This document shows positions 1 to 13,600 of a DNA stretch of 64,000 bases, one piece after another; the first letter of the stretch is position 1, and each line of letters begins with the position of its first letter. This stretch comes from Gavia stellata (Eukaryota; Chordata; Aves; Gaviiformes; Gaviidae). The DNA lies in NCBI RefSeq assembly GCF_030936135.1, contig NC_082594.1:18191553-18255552 (forward strand). Direction: 5' to 3'. Made by a program: the position numbers and the translations under genes. The notes below the pieces were generated by a model. That model saw only the letters and a program-made list of their open reading frames with translations. It made no database searches and was not told the DNA's origin.

Positions 1-660
1 TATAACTGCATGCATTATATGTGCAATGAATATACGTAAATATTTATTGTATAGAACACACAATATATAATAACAGCAAAGAAAAAAATTAAGGCCTAAT
101 TGAAGCATTCAGAGACTGGAAACTTTGTCAACATAGGAAATTATTCAGTACCTCCTTTTTACTCCTCAATTAAGAGAAGGCCTTAATATGGCTATCCTGA
201 TTCATTAAGTCAATAAGGCTGCAGGCCATATTTAGTCAGCATTATCAAAACTTCCATGGTGTACAGATTTGTTGAATACGTTACTACAGCTTTTCTAACA
301 CTTCAGGGTCCCAATGCTCTGTAATATGAATTTATCTTCAAATCACGCCCCTCACCCTACGCCCCAGGAAAGATGAAGGGAGCACTGTCGTCCCCTCCAC
401 GCAGGGGACGTGCCGCAGGCCAGGCTGAACGGATGGCATCGACCCTCAGCTTTCCTAACCTGTAAGAAAAGCTCGTTAAAATTTTCTTCAAGACACGTTT
501 TAGATGAAGGCTAAACGTGTTAATAGAAAAGCAAAAGTCTGATTACTATAAATAAACCCCGAAAGTTTCCAAATCCCTCCTAAACCCAAACCTGGTACCT
601 AAACCCAAACTTTCCTTCCTGAATAGAAAACCTGTGAGAACAGTTCGCAGGAAGTGACCG
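1..660. other. AT-rich flank upstream of CUL5, no gene seen
   Basis: This stretch is AT-rich with only short frames. No splice-consistent coding segment, RNA gene or recognisable repeat was found. GC content rises sharply after about 660, where the CUL5 CpG island begins. Confidence 0.6.
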
Positions 661-1220
661 CTTAGCCAGAGACTGGGGCGCAGGGAAGCGCCTGGCTTCG
701 CAAAACGGGGGTTCGTGCCGGTAACAGCGGGGCGCTGCCGTGAGCGCTCCCACCGGCCAGGGGTGCGGGAGGCCGGTGCGGCATCACCCGCGGCCTCGGA
801 GGGACGGTGGGCCGGGGTGGAGGCCCACGCTCGCCGACCTCCACCGAGTAAGAAGGAGATTTCTTTCTCTGCTTATAAATCACATTATTCAGCCACGCTG
901 AATTTGCTCCTCTGTCGACGTGGCCCAACTTGGCGGGGGTCTGCCAGGGAGAAGGTACGGGGGCTTAGGAAGGAGAGGGAGGGGGTTTGGGCGGGCGGTG
1001 TCTCTGAGGCGGGGAAGGCCGCGGGGCCGCGAGGGAGGGCAGCCGCGCACAGCCGCCGCCCGCTGGCTTCCCAGGAGCTGCCCGGCGGCCGTCCCCTGCC
1101 AAAGGGGCTCCCTGCCAGGGCCCGTCCCCGCGGGGCCGTGAAAGCAAAGGCCTCCCCGCGGCGGGGCGACCGGGCCACGGCGGGGGCGAGCCCGGCGGCG
1201 GGCGGGAGCGCGCGGCGCGA

Positions 1221-1258
1221 CGGGGCGGGGCGGGGCGGGGCGGGGCGGGGCGGCGGGG
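1221..1258 (+). repeat. Tandem GGGGC / GC-box array in CUL5 promoter
   Basis: Six consecutive CGGGG units are followed by CGGCGGGG. Each junction makes a GGGGCGGGG core of the Sp1/KLF type. The G-tracts of four separated by single C could also form a G-quadruplex. It lies about 430 bp before the CUL5 ATG, so it is probably a core promoter element. This is inferred from sequence only. Confidence 0.7.
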
Positions 1259-1370
1259 CTCCCCCCGCGCGGCGCAGTGGCGGCGGCGGGTCGTCAGGGG
1301 GCGCTGCAGGCGGAGCCCGCAGCCCGAGCGCCCGCGCTTGGCGGCGGGGCCGGCTCCTCAGCGCCGCATC

Positions 1371-1445
1371 ATGTGGGCCGGCCCCTTCCATGGAGCCGGG
1401 GTGCTGCCGAGCGCCTCCTGGGCGGACGCCGCCATGAGGCTCTGA
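1371..1445 (+). other. Upstream ORF (24 codons) in presumed CUL5 5' UTR
   Basis: An ATG at 1371 has A at -3 and opens a 24-codon frame ending in TGA at 1443-1445. A second ATG at 1434 lies in the same frame. Another upstream frame, 1390-1437 (15 codons), overlaps it in a different register. If transcription starts upstream of 1371, scanning ribosomes would meet these before the true CUL5 start at 1687. Whether they lie in the mRNA depends on the unmapped start site. Confidence 0.4.
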
Positions 1446-1597
1446 GGGGCGGCTGCGTGCGGAGGACCCAGCCGGTCGCGCTGCGGAGCGCCCCGAGCCT
1501 GGCGCCGGCCTCGCCCCCGGGCAGGGGAGCCCAGCGCTGCGGCCTCTGGTACTGCCGCCGCCGCGGGTCCGGCCGGGCAGGCGGGCGGCCCGGGGCC

Positions 1598-1603
1598 ATG
1601 TAA
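1598..1603 (+). other. Minimal start-stop upstream ORF (ATG-TAA)
   Basis: The sequence GCC ATG TAA forms the smallest possible upstream ORF, 84 nt before the CUL5 initiator and in a favourable -3 context. Such start-stop elements are known to stall or divert scanning ribosomes in some mRNAs. A role here is inference. Confidence 0.45.
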
Positions 1604-1686
1604 AGCGGCAGCGGCCGGGGGGAGCCCAGCCGAGCTCGGGGAGAGGAGCCGCCGCCGCCGCCCGGGGAGGCCCCGCGGGGGGGATC

Positions 1687-4600
1687 ATGGCGACGTCTAA
1701 TCTCTTAAAGGTGAGAGCGGGGCCGGGCCTGGCCGGGCCCCGCGTGAGCAGAGAGGCGGCGGGGGCCGGGGCTGCCCGGCCGCCGGCTGGGCCCTGCGGG
1801 TGGCTGGGGCGGCCGGGCCGGCCTGGGCTGGGCGGCCGTTGGGGGCAGGCCGCGGGCGCCGCTCCCCGAAGTTGCCGTGCCCCAGGCGCGGGGGGGGCGC
1901 GGCGGCCCTCCCTCCGGTGAACGGCCTTGGCGTCGCGCTCGGTGCGGGACCGCTGGCCTCGGCCTCGGCCCGGCCCGGCCCGGCCCGGCCGGTGGCCTCT
2001 TGGCTGCCAGCACCCCCCTCCCCCCCGGCTCTCCCTTCCCAAACACGCGTCGTTGGGAAACAGCGTTGCGTCGCGCTCTTAGACAGGGCACGGTGTCGTC
2101 CCTTTGTTTATTTAAGAAGACCTAGGTGTACGGAAAATGAGTTTTAAGTTAAACAGAGTTGAAAAACGTCTTCGTGGGGGGCAGGTGTCGTTGTTTGGGT
2201 TGCCACCGTATTCCAGCTTTTTTGTTAACTGCAGTTTTTCTGCAAAGAAGAACTCCTGGAGGCCTTTTGCTTATGTTAAGCAGCTTTGCTTTTGTAGTCG
2301 GATGTTTTCAAGCACTTCCCGGTGTTTGATGACAGATGTCAGCCACCCCAAGCTGCTGCAGATTGGAACAGAAGTTTTCAGTGTGACAGTCCAGTATTTG
2401 AGCGCAGGACTGCCTGTCCTCATACTTGCGGCATGCGTGTGGAGGAGACTGTGTGTGGCCTTTGAGGCCATGCCAGCACATAAAAGATGGGCCTACGTTA
2501 AACAACTGCTACTAATGCCTCCAATAAGTGCTTCTAGAACATCAGTGTGGTTAGGGTGAAAGGCCTTGGGAAGTCTGTCTGCCTAACTTTATCAGTTTTA
2601 TATATATATGTATAAAAATATATATTTATTTTATGTATTTTATATATATATATAAATATAGAAGTCTACATGTGTTCAGCACTATGTATTATAGTTAAAG
2701 GTGGTTCTGAAGAGGTGCTGCTTACATTTTAGCAACGTGACCTATTTTGGATGTATAGATTTGGCCTGAAACTGCTGGTTGTATTACTCTGTGACACTCA
2801 GTGTGAAGAAATGAGAAATAATTGATAACCTTGCTTCTTCCTTGTATCCCAAAAAAAGGTTTCAGTATTAAAAAGATAATTTTTAAAAATTTTTTTCTTG
2901 AAATGTAGTTGAAATTAATTTTATTTCTCTATATTTTTATACCTAAGTGGGTAGTTACAATTTTTAAGCAGGTAAGACTTAAATAAAAATCTGAAATTGA
3001 AGAATCCAAGAACACTGGTGGAAAAAAAATAATGTCCCATAAGAACAAATGAGCTTTTTGTGGAAAAGCGTGGGTTTAGAGCAGGGCTTAGGCAGTTTAT
3101 CTACTTGATAATGTTTTAGTCCATCTTTTTGCTGTACATCAAGGATCTCTGGCAAGACCGATGCATGCTTTGACGAGACATGTGGTTGTATAGTCCACAG
3201 CAGATAGAAGAAACATAGGCCTATGAGATTTGTCAGCATTCCACTTCAGCTGTTTTGAAAGAATAATAGGTGTACAGTAGGTGAAAATAGTGTCAAAGGC
3301 CTTGATTCTGTGAGATGACTTTTGCTGAACTGAAACCTTTGGGTTGGCTAGTGATGTTTTTGCAACTGGCCTTTGAATCATTAATATTTTAGATTGACAA
3401 CAAGATACATATGCACAGTGAGTTTTAGGAAAAATACTGCAGAGATACCTATTCTAAAATAGGCCTTTCTGGTGACTTGGAGTGTTTTTAAGCAGTATAA
3501 CTTACTAATTAGTGACTTTTCTAAAGACAATAAAGTATGAGTCCTGCATTACAAAAGGAAAGATTATTCAGTGATTTGACTTTTTTTATAATGACACAAT
3601 AAACCAATGCAGGAGCTGGAACTAGATAAGGTCTTCTGTTCCCCAATTCTGCTCTTCACAGTGCTCATGGAGAAGCAAACAGTTGATTCCAGGTTAGTGT
3701 TGATTGGCAGTGCCTCCTGCCGTTTGAGGCTATGAAATGTACTTCTGCTTTAATGTTTAGGGAGAAAAACCCAATGTCTCGGCACGGTAAAAATCCCTGG
3801 GTGAGAAAGGAGAGGTGTTAAAGTCTGTAAGGTTTTTCCATATCTTTTCCAACTAAGTCTGCATAATCAAATCTAAGTTGGGTTTAGACAGGTCTTGTTT
3901 TTGCTGGGATAAAACAGGAACTAAGAGTTTTCTGTTTTTTTCCCCATTCTTGTTTGACTTTCTACATAGTTGAGAAAATGAAGTGAAATATTCCTTTCTT
4001 AATCTAGTAACAGATACTAGCTGAATCCAAATATGACTGTCATAATTTTAACGGGCATCATTTAAACTCCACTAGTGCATAATTTTCCTAATTGTAAATT
4101 ATTTTTTTAGTGAGAAGCATATTCTGAGAGAGCCTTCTTTAAGTGCAAAATTAGAATGACCCATCATGTTGAATCCTGGCGAGATACAACAAATTGTAAT
4201 GTGGTGAAAATACTGAAGAACTTAGTAAGAGCTAGCTGTTACATGGTAAGCTAGTGTGTACCCTACCTGTAGCAGAACTGCTCTCCCACGTTGAGGCTGT
4301 GTCTTTCCTGTAGGTGAGTCCACCAGAGTGTTTTCTCTCAACGTACATGTGACTCTGGCACTTTTAAAGTGGGGTGCTTTGTTTCTCGGGGTGTGTTGGA
4401 CTTGTAACCTGCTCGCTTTGCAGTGACGAGATAGTCTAAATCAGTTCGCTCATGTGACATGAAGATACATGAGTTTTTCTGCAATTTCTGGAACAGAAAG
4501 CACCTCAGCTTATTGCACCACAAAGAAAACCTGTAGCTGTATCCATGCTAGCAGATCTTGACACTTCTGTAGAGCTTTACTGGAGCTGCCAGCAAATGCA

Positions 4601-7600
4601 AGAGTCTCTCCTTGCAACATGAATTGCAGCTTGAGCCTGGTGTTAGGAGTGAACATATATGTTGAGGTTTGTCTGTTTCTTCCTGGCTATTTCCAATTAG
4701 GATATCCTTAAGAAGCTAGGGAATGTTGCACACAAGTTAGTTACATAGCAGAGCTTTCCCTGTGGCTACTTTTGTGCTTTGTGTAGTAACTTTGCTACAA
4801 TCATTACACTGATTTTGTAGAGCTGCTGGTAGCAGAGATTAATCAGACAGTGAGTTTTGATGCTTGTTTCAGTCTATGACCTCATATTTTGTACTTCATC
4901 CCTCTGTGAACTAGCCTTAGTATATATAGTGTCTGAAAACAGTGAAGTAGTAAAGATGAAGATGTTGCTCATATGTAGATAAGATGTACAATAAGATGTA
5001 GAGGATGCTGCTTTTTTACAGTACTGTTTAGAGCATCTGTCAGAGATCAGGGCTGAATTTGTATGTGGCCTGAAATATCTAAATTACACAGTAAAGAGAG
5101 CTGAATGTTCAAATAGACATTTCGAGGTTCAGAGGAACAGTAGCCTGGAGGCCTTGCCTTGTTACATTTCACGTTTATTTAGGCTTTTATACCATATTCT
5201 GTGCCCGCTTCTGCTATGCTTTTCTTAAACTTGGTTACAGTTAAGGAGAGGAATTTTGCGTTATGTGTTAATACCCAAATCAGGAAAACTGGTTAGTGGA
5301 ACAATTCCACTTGCATCATTGTACTAATTTTACGTAACATCCACCAACATAGTCTGGAAGGTTTTTTACCTGCTATCCTAAAATACTGTGTTTAGGGGCT
5401 TATGCATAGAAGTGAAGAACAGGAGGAAGTAAGTTTGAGGAGTGAAGTTGTAGAATATATTTCCATATAGTGTGTGAAGTAGTATATATTTCAAGTAAAG
5501 TTTAGTGTTAAAATGGAACTTTAAATCTCTGTGGACGAATTTAGTGAAGTGACTTTTGAAACATAAAGTATTTCATAAGTGGAGTTATTTTTCGAAGCAT
5601 TAAATTTTAAACTCCTGGAATGGTTACTTAGACAGGGTATGGCTATCAATTGTAATCCATGTTTTCAGAGGAGATTTTGTAAGTAGAGTAATTTTATTTT
5701 GTCAAAGGTGTGACTTACCTTCTTGCTTGCCTTCCCTTGGGAACTGTGGTTGGAGGCAACAAGGGAAGAATGAAAAGTTACCCAGGGAATACTGCTCAGA
5801 AATTGCATAGGTTTGTGGGTGGCTCAGCAAAGTGGGAAGTGGCTTCTTCGTGTTGTCTGTGTCACTGGTGTATGTGTGACTTTGGTAACAACTAAGAATT
5901 ACTACTGTTTGACCTCCTCTTCTACTATAAAATTTGGTTTGCTCATGCACTAGTAGGGGTAGAATTAATGAATGTGAATGAAACACAGTAGGTGGTATTA
6001 TGCACCCTTTCTTCTTGTAATTTCAGTACAAAAGCGTAAGGTCATGGAAGCCTGAATCTATCTAGAAGATGCTGAATTTTTTTATTGAAATTTAAGAATA
6101 GTTCAGTTGAGTGGGATTTTTAATCCATTACTTTTATTTCTTCTTCTGCTTAATTTAGGAATAAAGGAGGAAGTGTAAAAATCCAAAAAGTTTTACTCCT
6201 ATGTATAGTAAACAAAGTTCTAAACTTCCCTAATGGCATTTTCTATCAAGCTTTATTTGGGGAATTCTTTTTAAGTAGGTACACGTTTGTTACAGGTGGA
6301 CATGCAGCTTTTACAACTGAAATGGAGTTTTACGTGTGCTTCTTAGCATGAACTGGGTAATCACAATCTAAATCATAGAAACACTAGTATTTACAATTTC
6401 CCCACCACCCTCCACGTTTACAGTGAAACTAATCTTACTCACAAAGATAGAGCATTCGGTTTTTATCTTCAGCTGTTTTCAGCAAAGGGCTGAATTGTAC
6501 TTCTCCAAAATTGCGGAACAGGCTTTTTACCTCTTCCAGAAAACTTACAGGACCTACTCTGAAGTTTCACGCCAAAGGAAAACTTTTGAGGAAGTTGGTT
6601 TTACTTATTTTATAGTGCCTTTTCTGGAACTTGTAACTGTTCAGTAGCTGGTCTTTCAAGTTCATTATCCTGCAAAGAGGGATTGGGAACAGAAATATCT
6701 GCAAGTAGAAACTAATTATTTTCACAGGACTGGGAAAGATAAGAGCAACTCATCAAAGTTTAGGGAATAATTGTAAAGCTAGCTGTAGGTGGAGGAAGTA
6801 TGTAGTTGATGATTTTCAAAGATGATGCATTCAAATCTTTATTTTTTTTTGCAGTGGAAGAGGACGGGCAAAACTGTCTCTCTGAATTGGAAAAAAATTT
6901 CTTTTTCTATTTTTTTTAATGTTGAAAGAATTATAAATTTTATCAAACGGGCTGCTTCTGTGAAACCCATGTTCAGTACCTACAGCAATGGTTTGATAAT
7001 GCTGCGAGGCCTCCAGGTGCTGTTGCTGTAAAAATAGTTCCTGTGATGCCTGTTGCATCTTTATAACTTGAAGATGAGACATCTTTGCACTTCAGAGCAG
7101 CAGGGGATACAGTTTCCAAACTGTGCTTATTCTGAATATTAAATAATGGATTTAATTGTAAATTTCCATGTAGAAATTAATCAGAAGGAGATGGCTGAAA
7201 GAATGTGGCGTGCTGCTTGTGCTTGTTTATCTGAAGAGATGTTAGTGGCAGAACAGTGCACTTGTCAGAATTTCAAGTAATTAAACTGTATTATTTGCTG
7301 TATTTGAAGTGAATTGTGTCAAATGTGGTATTACTAGCCAAGACAATGGTCTGTTCAAAAGTAAACGGTGCGTTGGAACATAACACTGCATATAACTCAA
7401 CCAGTAGTCTTTCTGCCACAGAACTCTCCATCAACATTTTTTTTAATTGCAGGTTTTTCTTTTTAAAATGTGGAACTGTAAGCAAACAGGATCACAACAT
7501 ATACAATAGAACTGTTGTTTTTCTCTTAAAGTTTTGGTGTTTTTTTTAATAGTGAAAGTCAGCTTGTATACTACAGTGAGATTTTTTTCAGAATAATCGG

Positions 7601-10600
7601 AATTATATGGGAGCACTTCATTTCTTTAGCTTTCCTCTTAATTTGTATCGTAAGTTTGAAAAAAATTCACCTTGGATTAGATTTTTCAGCATGGTGTAAA
7701 TCATTTTTATCTGCACCAACTGTAGTCTTGGCCGTCAAACTGTCTATGGCTAGTTAACCCCCAGGAAGGGAGTCTGTGATACAACAGCTCCTATGTTACT
7801 CTGCTTCCTTCCTCCCTCTTGGCTGCTGATGCCAAATGCACAGTGGAGAAAAAAGGTACATGGCAGCATCCACAGGTACTACTCCTGATTCCTGGCTGCC
7901 ATTTTGGTAATGGTAGTTTATTCAAGATGGGTTTCAACTCTGCCTCCTGACTTCCATTGCATGTATCTTGGCTGGGGTAACAAAGCTGACCAAGTATCAT
8001 TCATGTTGTCCACGTGTAACTCCATTAACAGGTGAAGAACACTTGCTGGAACTTGTTGCATTGTAGCTAATGCAGTGAATAAAGGAAGAAGTTGGCAGTC
8101 TGCTTCCCTAAGAAACAAATAATAGATCTGTCACTTTTTAAAATAATAGTGAAAAGCGTTGTTCGGCAATGGTGGTGTAGCTCAAATGCTAGCTTACTAG
8201 AGACACCTCTGAGAAGAAGATATTTTTGCATTAATAAGGATAAGAAACTGTTTTATTAACAGTAATTTTTTTTTTGTTCTTTTTAGAATAAAGGTTCACT
8301 TCAGTTTGAAGACAAATGGGATTTCATGCGCCCTATCGTTCTGAAACTTCTTCGTCAGGAGTCTGTCACAAAACAGCAATGGTTTGATCTGTTTTCGTAA
8401 GTAATTTTTTAGTATCTTACATCGTTCTGTGTAATGGGAATACATTTATGGTACTACTTCTGATACAGAAGTCACATATAACACGGACTGTGTGGGAACA
8501 CACAGAACAACAGTACTAGTTTAAGTTTTACTAAGTGGTAAGTGTGCCTTCATCACTGTAAATGTGCAAAAGTAGAGTTTTGTTGAGATTCACATCTTTG
8601 CAAATAGGATGGAGGAAGAACAGCAGAGCTTTTGACTTCAGCCAATCATAGTAAACAAGTTTTGTACCTGCCCACAAAACTTTTGTTAGAATTAGAGAGA
8701 AAATGTTGTTTACTGCTTTGTCAGTAAGTTCATTTAAAGGCAGTTTGCTGAATGTTACATTTTTCTGATTTGAATGGTTTTCTTCTAAAATAACTTAAGA
8801 ATGCCACTGAAATAATGGAGTAATGCAGTTTAACTGGTATAATGTGAATAGTTTTATACCCTAAGAATAATAAATATAATATTTTTCAGACAGTGTTTGC
8901 ATTATTGTACTTTCTAAAAACCCTGCCATTTTCCTCCTTCCAAAAAGCCACAAGTTGCTTCCTGTTAGGTGATGATTTTTGTCTTGAAATACATGATGTG
9001 ACCTTTGCCAATATAATATGGAAGTGAGTTAAAACATATATATCGAAAGCATATCTGAAATAATCTTTGTCTCAACGTAGTTATTTTCCCTCAAATACAG
9101 TTGTAGCTTACATCTGCAGTCCCTCCTTCCGCTTTTTAAAATCTGTCACAAAAGTGGTTTTTATTTAAAAACAGTCTTGTTGCAGTCTGTATCTTTATTG
9201 CTCTTTTTGATGAGGATGGTGCAGTGATTCTTTGTACACCCATCTTGCTGCACCTGTCACGCTTTTCTGCCAACAAAAAGGAAAGGTAGTTTATCATGTA
9301 ATGAGTTTTAATATCTTATGATGTCATGGCTATAGTAGTTGCCAGAAACATGGTATAGTTAAGGCACAAATTCGGTTCTGAGTCATTGCTTTCATTTTTA
9401 GTAACTAGTTCAATAATTCTGCATTGGTATTAAAATTGCCCATTGATTATTTTTCTTGTAGCTGAATTATTGAATAGAACTTAAGTAATTTTATGGCTAA
9501 ATTAAGGGTGTTGCGGGAAAGGATCCCACTCTTCTAGGTTCATATTGTATAATTATCCAGTATTGCTTTTTTCACTGCTGTCAGGAAACGGTGGCATTTT
9601 AAATACAGTAACACCTTTTCTGCATGTGAAAGTGGCATAAGTCTCACGAGTTAGGTAAACCTCTGTAAATCCTGGGCCAGCACCTTTGATCTGTCTCCGA
9701 GGAACTTTTTACCTTGTAAGTTTTGTCTTTTCAGTTAAACTAAAAAAGATGTTTTTGTATTGAAATAACTGTATTGATTTAATAGGAACGAAGTCATACC
9801 TTTAGATTATATAGTTGGTTTTCTGCAAAGCTGTGGCCTTACTATTGAAAGCAGAAAGAAGAACCAGAGGAAGGTAGTGAGTCAAAAAAAGGCTTGCTAG
9901 GCCACATTATGTATGATGTATGGTTAGGAGTGTAACTTGCTTTATTTAGTCTTCAGTATGGAAAGAAAATAGAAATTAAGTTACACTTGCTGGGCTGTCA
10001 GCTAGGAAAAACAGGAATTTATTTGAATGTTGGTTAAAACTCATTAATAGAATTCTGCTTTGCGATGCTGTTTGGTAGCTTTCCTGCAGTAGGGTTTCAC
10101 TTTAAAATGCTACCGCTGTCATGAAATGTTTAAGTGATCTTACGAAACTAATTAAAATGTCTTTTAAATTACCTGATGCCCCTGAGCTCGAATTTCTCAC
10201 AAGGAAGGTCTTTTCCTTTGTAGCACAAGGATGTTGTAGTGCTTGGATTGTGAAACTGAGTGAAGGCTGCATGTTAATGAGAGTATTTTAGAATAATATG
10301 GGCTGAGTAGTAATGCTTCTACTGGCCAGTGATTTCTGTCTTTGTCGAAGAAAAGCTTTAAACATTGTCCTTAATGCAATAAGGATTATTGAATAGATAC
10401 TGAAAACAGAATTGGCTTCTGCATCTCCTTCTTGACCATAGCCTTTTCCTAGATAGGTGGTTGTTACTTGCTTCCAAGACTTTCTTACAGCTTCAGTCTC
10501 TTATCCAAACATGTTTTCTTGCATGTGTCACTGGGATCTGTGTATTTTTTGACAATGATAGATAAAAAGTGTATTAATTTTTTAGACGTGCTTAAATTAT

Positions 10601-13600
10601 CACTTTTTAAGCCTCATACAGCACAGCATTGAACTTTGAGTAGCTGTTACTAAAAGCTGGATAAATTATTTTCTAGAGATGTACATGCAGTTTGCTTGTG
10701 GGATGATAAAGGTCCAGCAAAAATCCATCAGGCTCTGAAGGAAGACATCCTTGATTTTATTAAACAGGCACAAGCAGTAAGTTCTTAATGTTTCATAACT
10801 TCTATTCATATCGTTAGAAGAATAACCAAATAGTTCTGACTTTCATTGGCTCTAAATGCATTGCTTTTTTGTTTGAAATTCTGTGATGTTCTGGAGACCG
10901 TAATTACCCTGTGAACTTCTATTGACAAAGAAGACTTAGCCTTGAGCATTTGCCTTGGCTCATTGTTTTTTTACAGTCCTGAAACTGGGGTGGGCAAGGA
11001 ATTTTGTGTTATATCAAAAAAAAAAAACCAACCCCAAAACACAGCATTATTTTTATCAAACAGTACTTACGGAATCTTCTTCTACTTGAAAACTTCTTGA
11101 GGCAAAATTTTCTGTAAGAAATTACTGTCTGGAAAAAAAAATATTTGTCTAGCTTCAGTGCTATGCTAACATGTTCGTGGATGTCTTTAAAATAAGCCAT
11201 ATGTATGGCATACTAGAAATAGCGACTCAGCAAGCATAGCTGTCCAGTTGTGTGGGCTTTCCCCCAAATGACTGAAATCATCAATAGATTCAAAGGAAAT
11301 TTTTGTGTTTGTAAAATGCATAGCAAAAGATGTTTTCTGTAATAAGGGATTTAAGAGGGGGTTGTTGTGAGATTAAAAAAAAAAAAACAAAACAATGACA
11401 AAGGTTTGGAAAGGGGAAAATGAAAATCTATAAAATCTTTCTTTAGTGAAGAGGTTTACACCACTAAGGCTTTGCTTAAAGGAAAATAGTTCATTATATA
11501 GGCCTTTGTATAACCAGGCATTATAAATGTTGATTTGTAAGTTCCATCAGCTTGCTTGCTTACATGCATAAATGCTGTGCTGAACTGGGGCCTTCAATAT
11601 AGTTTGCGTTGGCTGTTGTTTGAAGGGCATCTTTTTAGGCACTAAGATAGCCGTTGTGGAATGTAGTTGTAGTTTCCAGGCATTAATAAAATATACATGT
11701 TAACTAGCTGTCTGGGTCTAACAAAAGGTTAGTAAATGCCATTGAATTAAACTTTTCACTGTATAAAATATAACATAGTCCTTACAGGTTTATTTTTTTT
11801 AGATACGGTTGTACCAGTACATGCCTTTGGACCAAAAGTTTTGATCTTTTTGACTTCCAGATGGCTTAAAAGAAAAAAAAAATGGTTCATTTGGAAAAGT
11901 TAAACGTACTGACTACTCGTTTGCTGTTACCTTTCTTTACCCTTTAGAAATGGTCCATGTGGCATGGATTGATAACTACTGCCCTAAACTAAATGACACT
12001 TAAATATGTAGACTTTCTTATTTTGATATATCTGTATATTTGAATTTTATATGGGGAGTTATTTTCAGTATAAGCAAAGTTAATCCGATTTTGTGCAGAA
12101 AATTGTTTATAAATTACCTCCTCTTCTCCCCTCTTCCTCCAGAGAGTGCTGAGTCATCAAGATGATACAGCTTTACTAAAAGCATATATAGTGGAGTGGC
12201 GAAAGTTCTTCACACAGTGTGATATTTTGCCCAAGCCATTTTGTCAATTAGAGATTACTTTAATGGGCAAGCAGGGCAGCAACAAGAAGTCTAATGTAGA
12301 AGACAGTATTGTTCGAAAGGTAAGTGATAGGTATTGAGAGTTTTGTTGCACACTGTTTTGCCTACAGTAATAGTACAGAAGGGATTCTGTAGCTGAAGAT
12401 GAATTTGCACCAATCATGGAATACGACACATCGCTTTGCTTCAGTGTGAGGGTCAGAACAACCCTGCAAGTTTTTATTTTTCTTTCCACAATAATTTCAC
12501 ACTGTTTATTCAGTTTTGCTTTGGCTATTAACAGTTTTGTTGAGGTTATTAAAGCACTTTTCTGGGCTTTGGGTTTGTTTGGGGTTTCTGGGGGGGGTTA
12601 GGGGAGGTGGGGTGTGTGTTTAATTATGACTTGAATCCTGGGGCATGAGGCAGTTGTAAATTCACCTACTGTTTCTATACTTGTGAGTAGCAAGTGTACT
12701 TGTATATACAAGTGAGTAGTTTTTCTACCCCTAATTTATTTCCCTAGGCCAAGATCTTAGCTGGGGCACATCTCCACGTTTTGTAAATGACCAATTAAAT
12801 ACTGTCAGCTGAAGTTAAATATGGCTATTGATCTCTTAATTTCCCCTTTTTCCTCCAAACTGTCAGTCATATCAGTGAAAAGATTGGACATGTAGAATCT
12901 TGTGAATACAATCTTTTTACTATTTCATATCAAACACCTAAAGAAAGTCTAGGGTTTTGAGTATGGAGTGCTCAGTGTTCTGAGTCCCATGAATAATGGT
13001 CCTTCAAATTGCTTTAGTCTTTTATTATAAGAAAAACAGAGCATATCAGTTGTTAAGTCCTTTAGTTTAATGTCATTAATTATCGCTTTTCATTGCAGAA
13101 AGTATCTGTAGGGAAATGAAATTTCTTTAGCAGTCTTTCATTTGGTACTGAAGATCATTTTAACTGTCCCCCTATCTCCAGGATGGGAAGAACAAAATAG
13201 TTCGAATGTGTTACTTTGGGCAAGGTTTTTTTCTTTGCCCTCCTATTTTGACATCTGATCCTCTATACCCCTTGAAGAAAACGAAGAGAGAACAGCAGCA
13301 AAGAGAGGAATCACCACCTCAAGTTACCTTTTTTGTTTTCATTGTTTGTTGGAGAAAGCATGTAATCTTATTAGGCTCTCCAAGATCTGGCAAACTTGAA
13401 TTCTTAACTCTGCTGTATGCAGAAGACAGAACTAAGAAATGAAAGAAAAAACAAGGTGGCGTGAAAAAAGTAGTGAGGAGAAACTGGGAGAAAAAAATCG
13501 TGTTAACAATTCAGATTTTGTTCAGGACTGAAACTGATGGACATGTGTCTTATCTCTCATATGCAGTCCAGTTAGGACCGTCTCACGACTGGGACATCAA

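Larger units (their letters stand above)
670..2070 (+). promoter_or_regulatory. CUL5: CpG island with CUL5 promoter and 5' UTR
   Basis: About 1.4 kb is strongly GC-rich and dense in CpG, in contrast to AT-rich DNA on both sides. It covers the CUL5 start codon at 1687 and the beginning of intron 1. No convincing TATA box is visible, as expected for a housekeeping CpG-island promoter. The transcription start cannot be placed exactly. The GC-box cluster at 1221-1258 suggests it lies shortly downstream of that cluster, giving a 5' UTR of roughly 300-450 nt. The long frames on both strands here (for example 715-1437 and 885-2042) follow from stop-codon scarcity in GC-rich DNA. Confidence 0.8.

Noticed and set aside
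715-2042. Long frames on both strands (240 aa + and 385 aa -) around the CUL5 promoter
   Set aside because: They lie in a CpG island with few stop codons, have low-complexity Ala/Gly/Pro/Arg composition, and one overlaps the real CUL5 exon 1 antisense.
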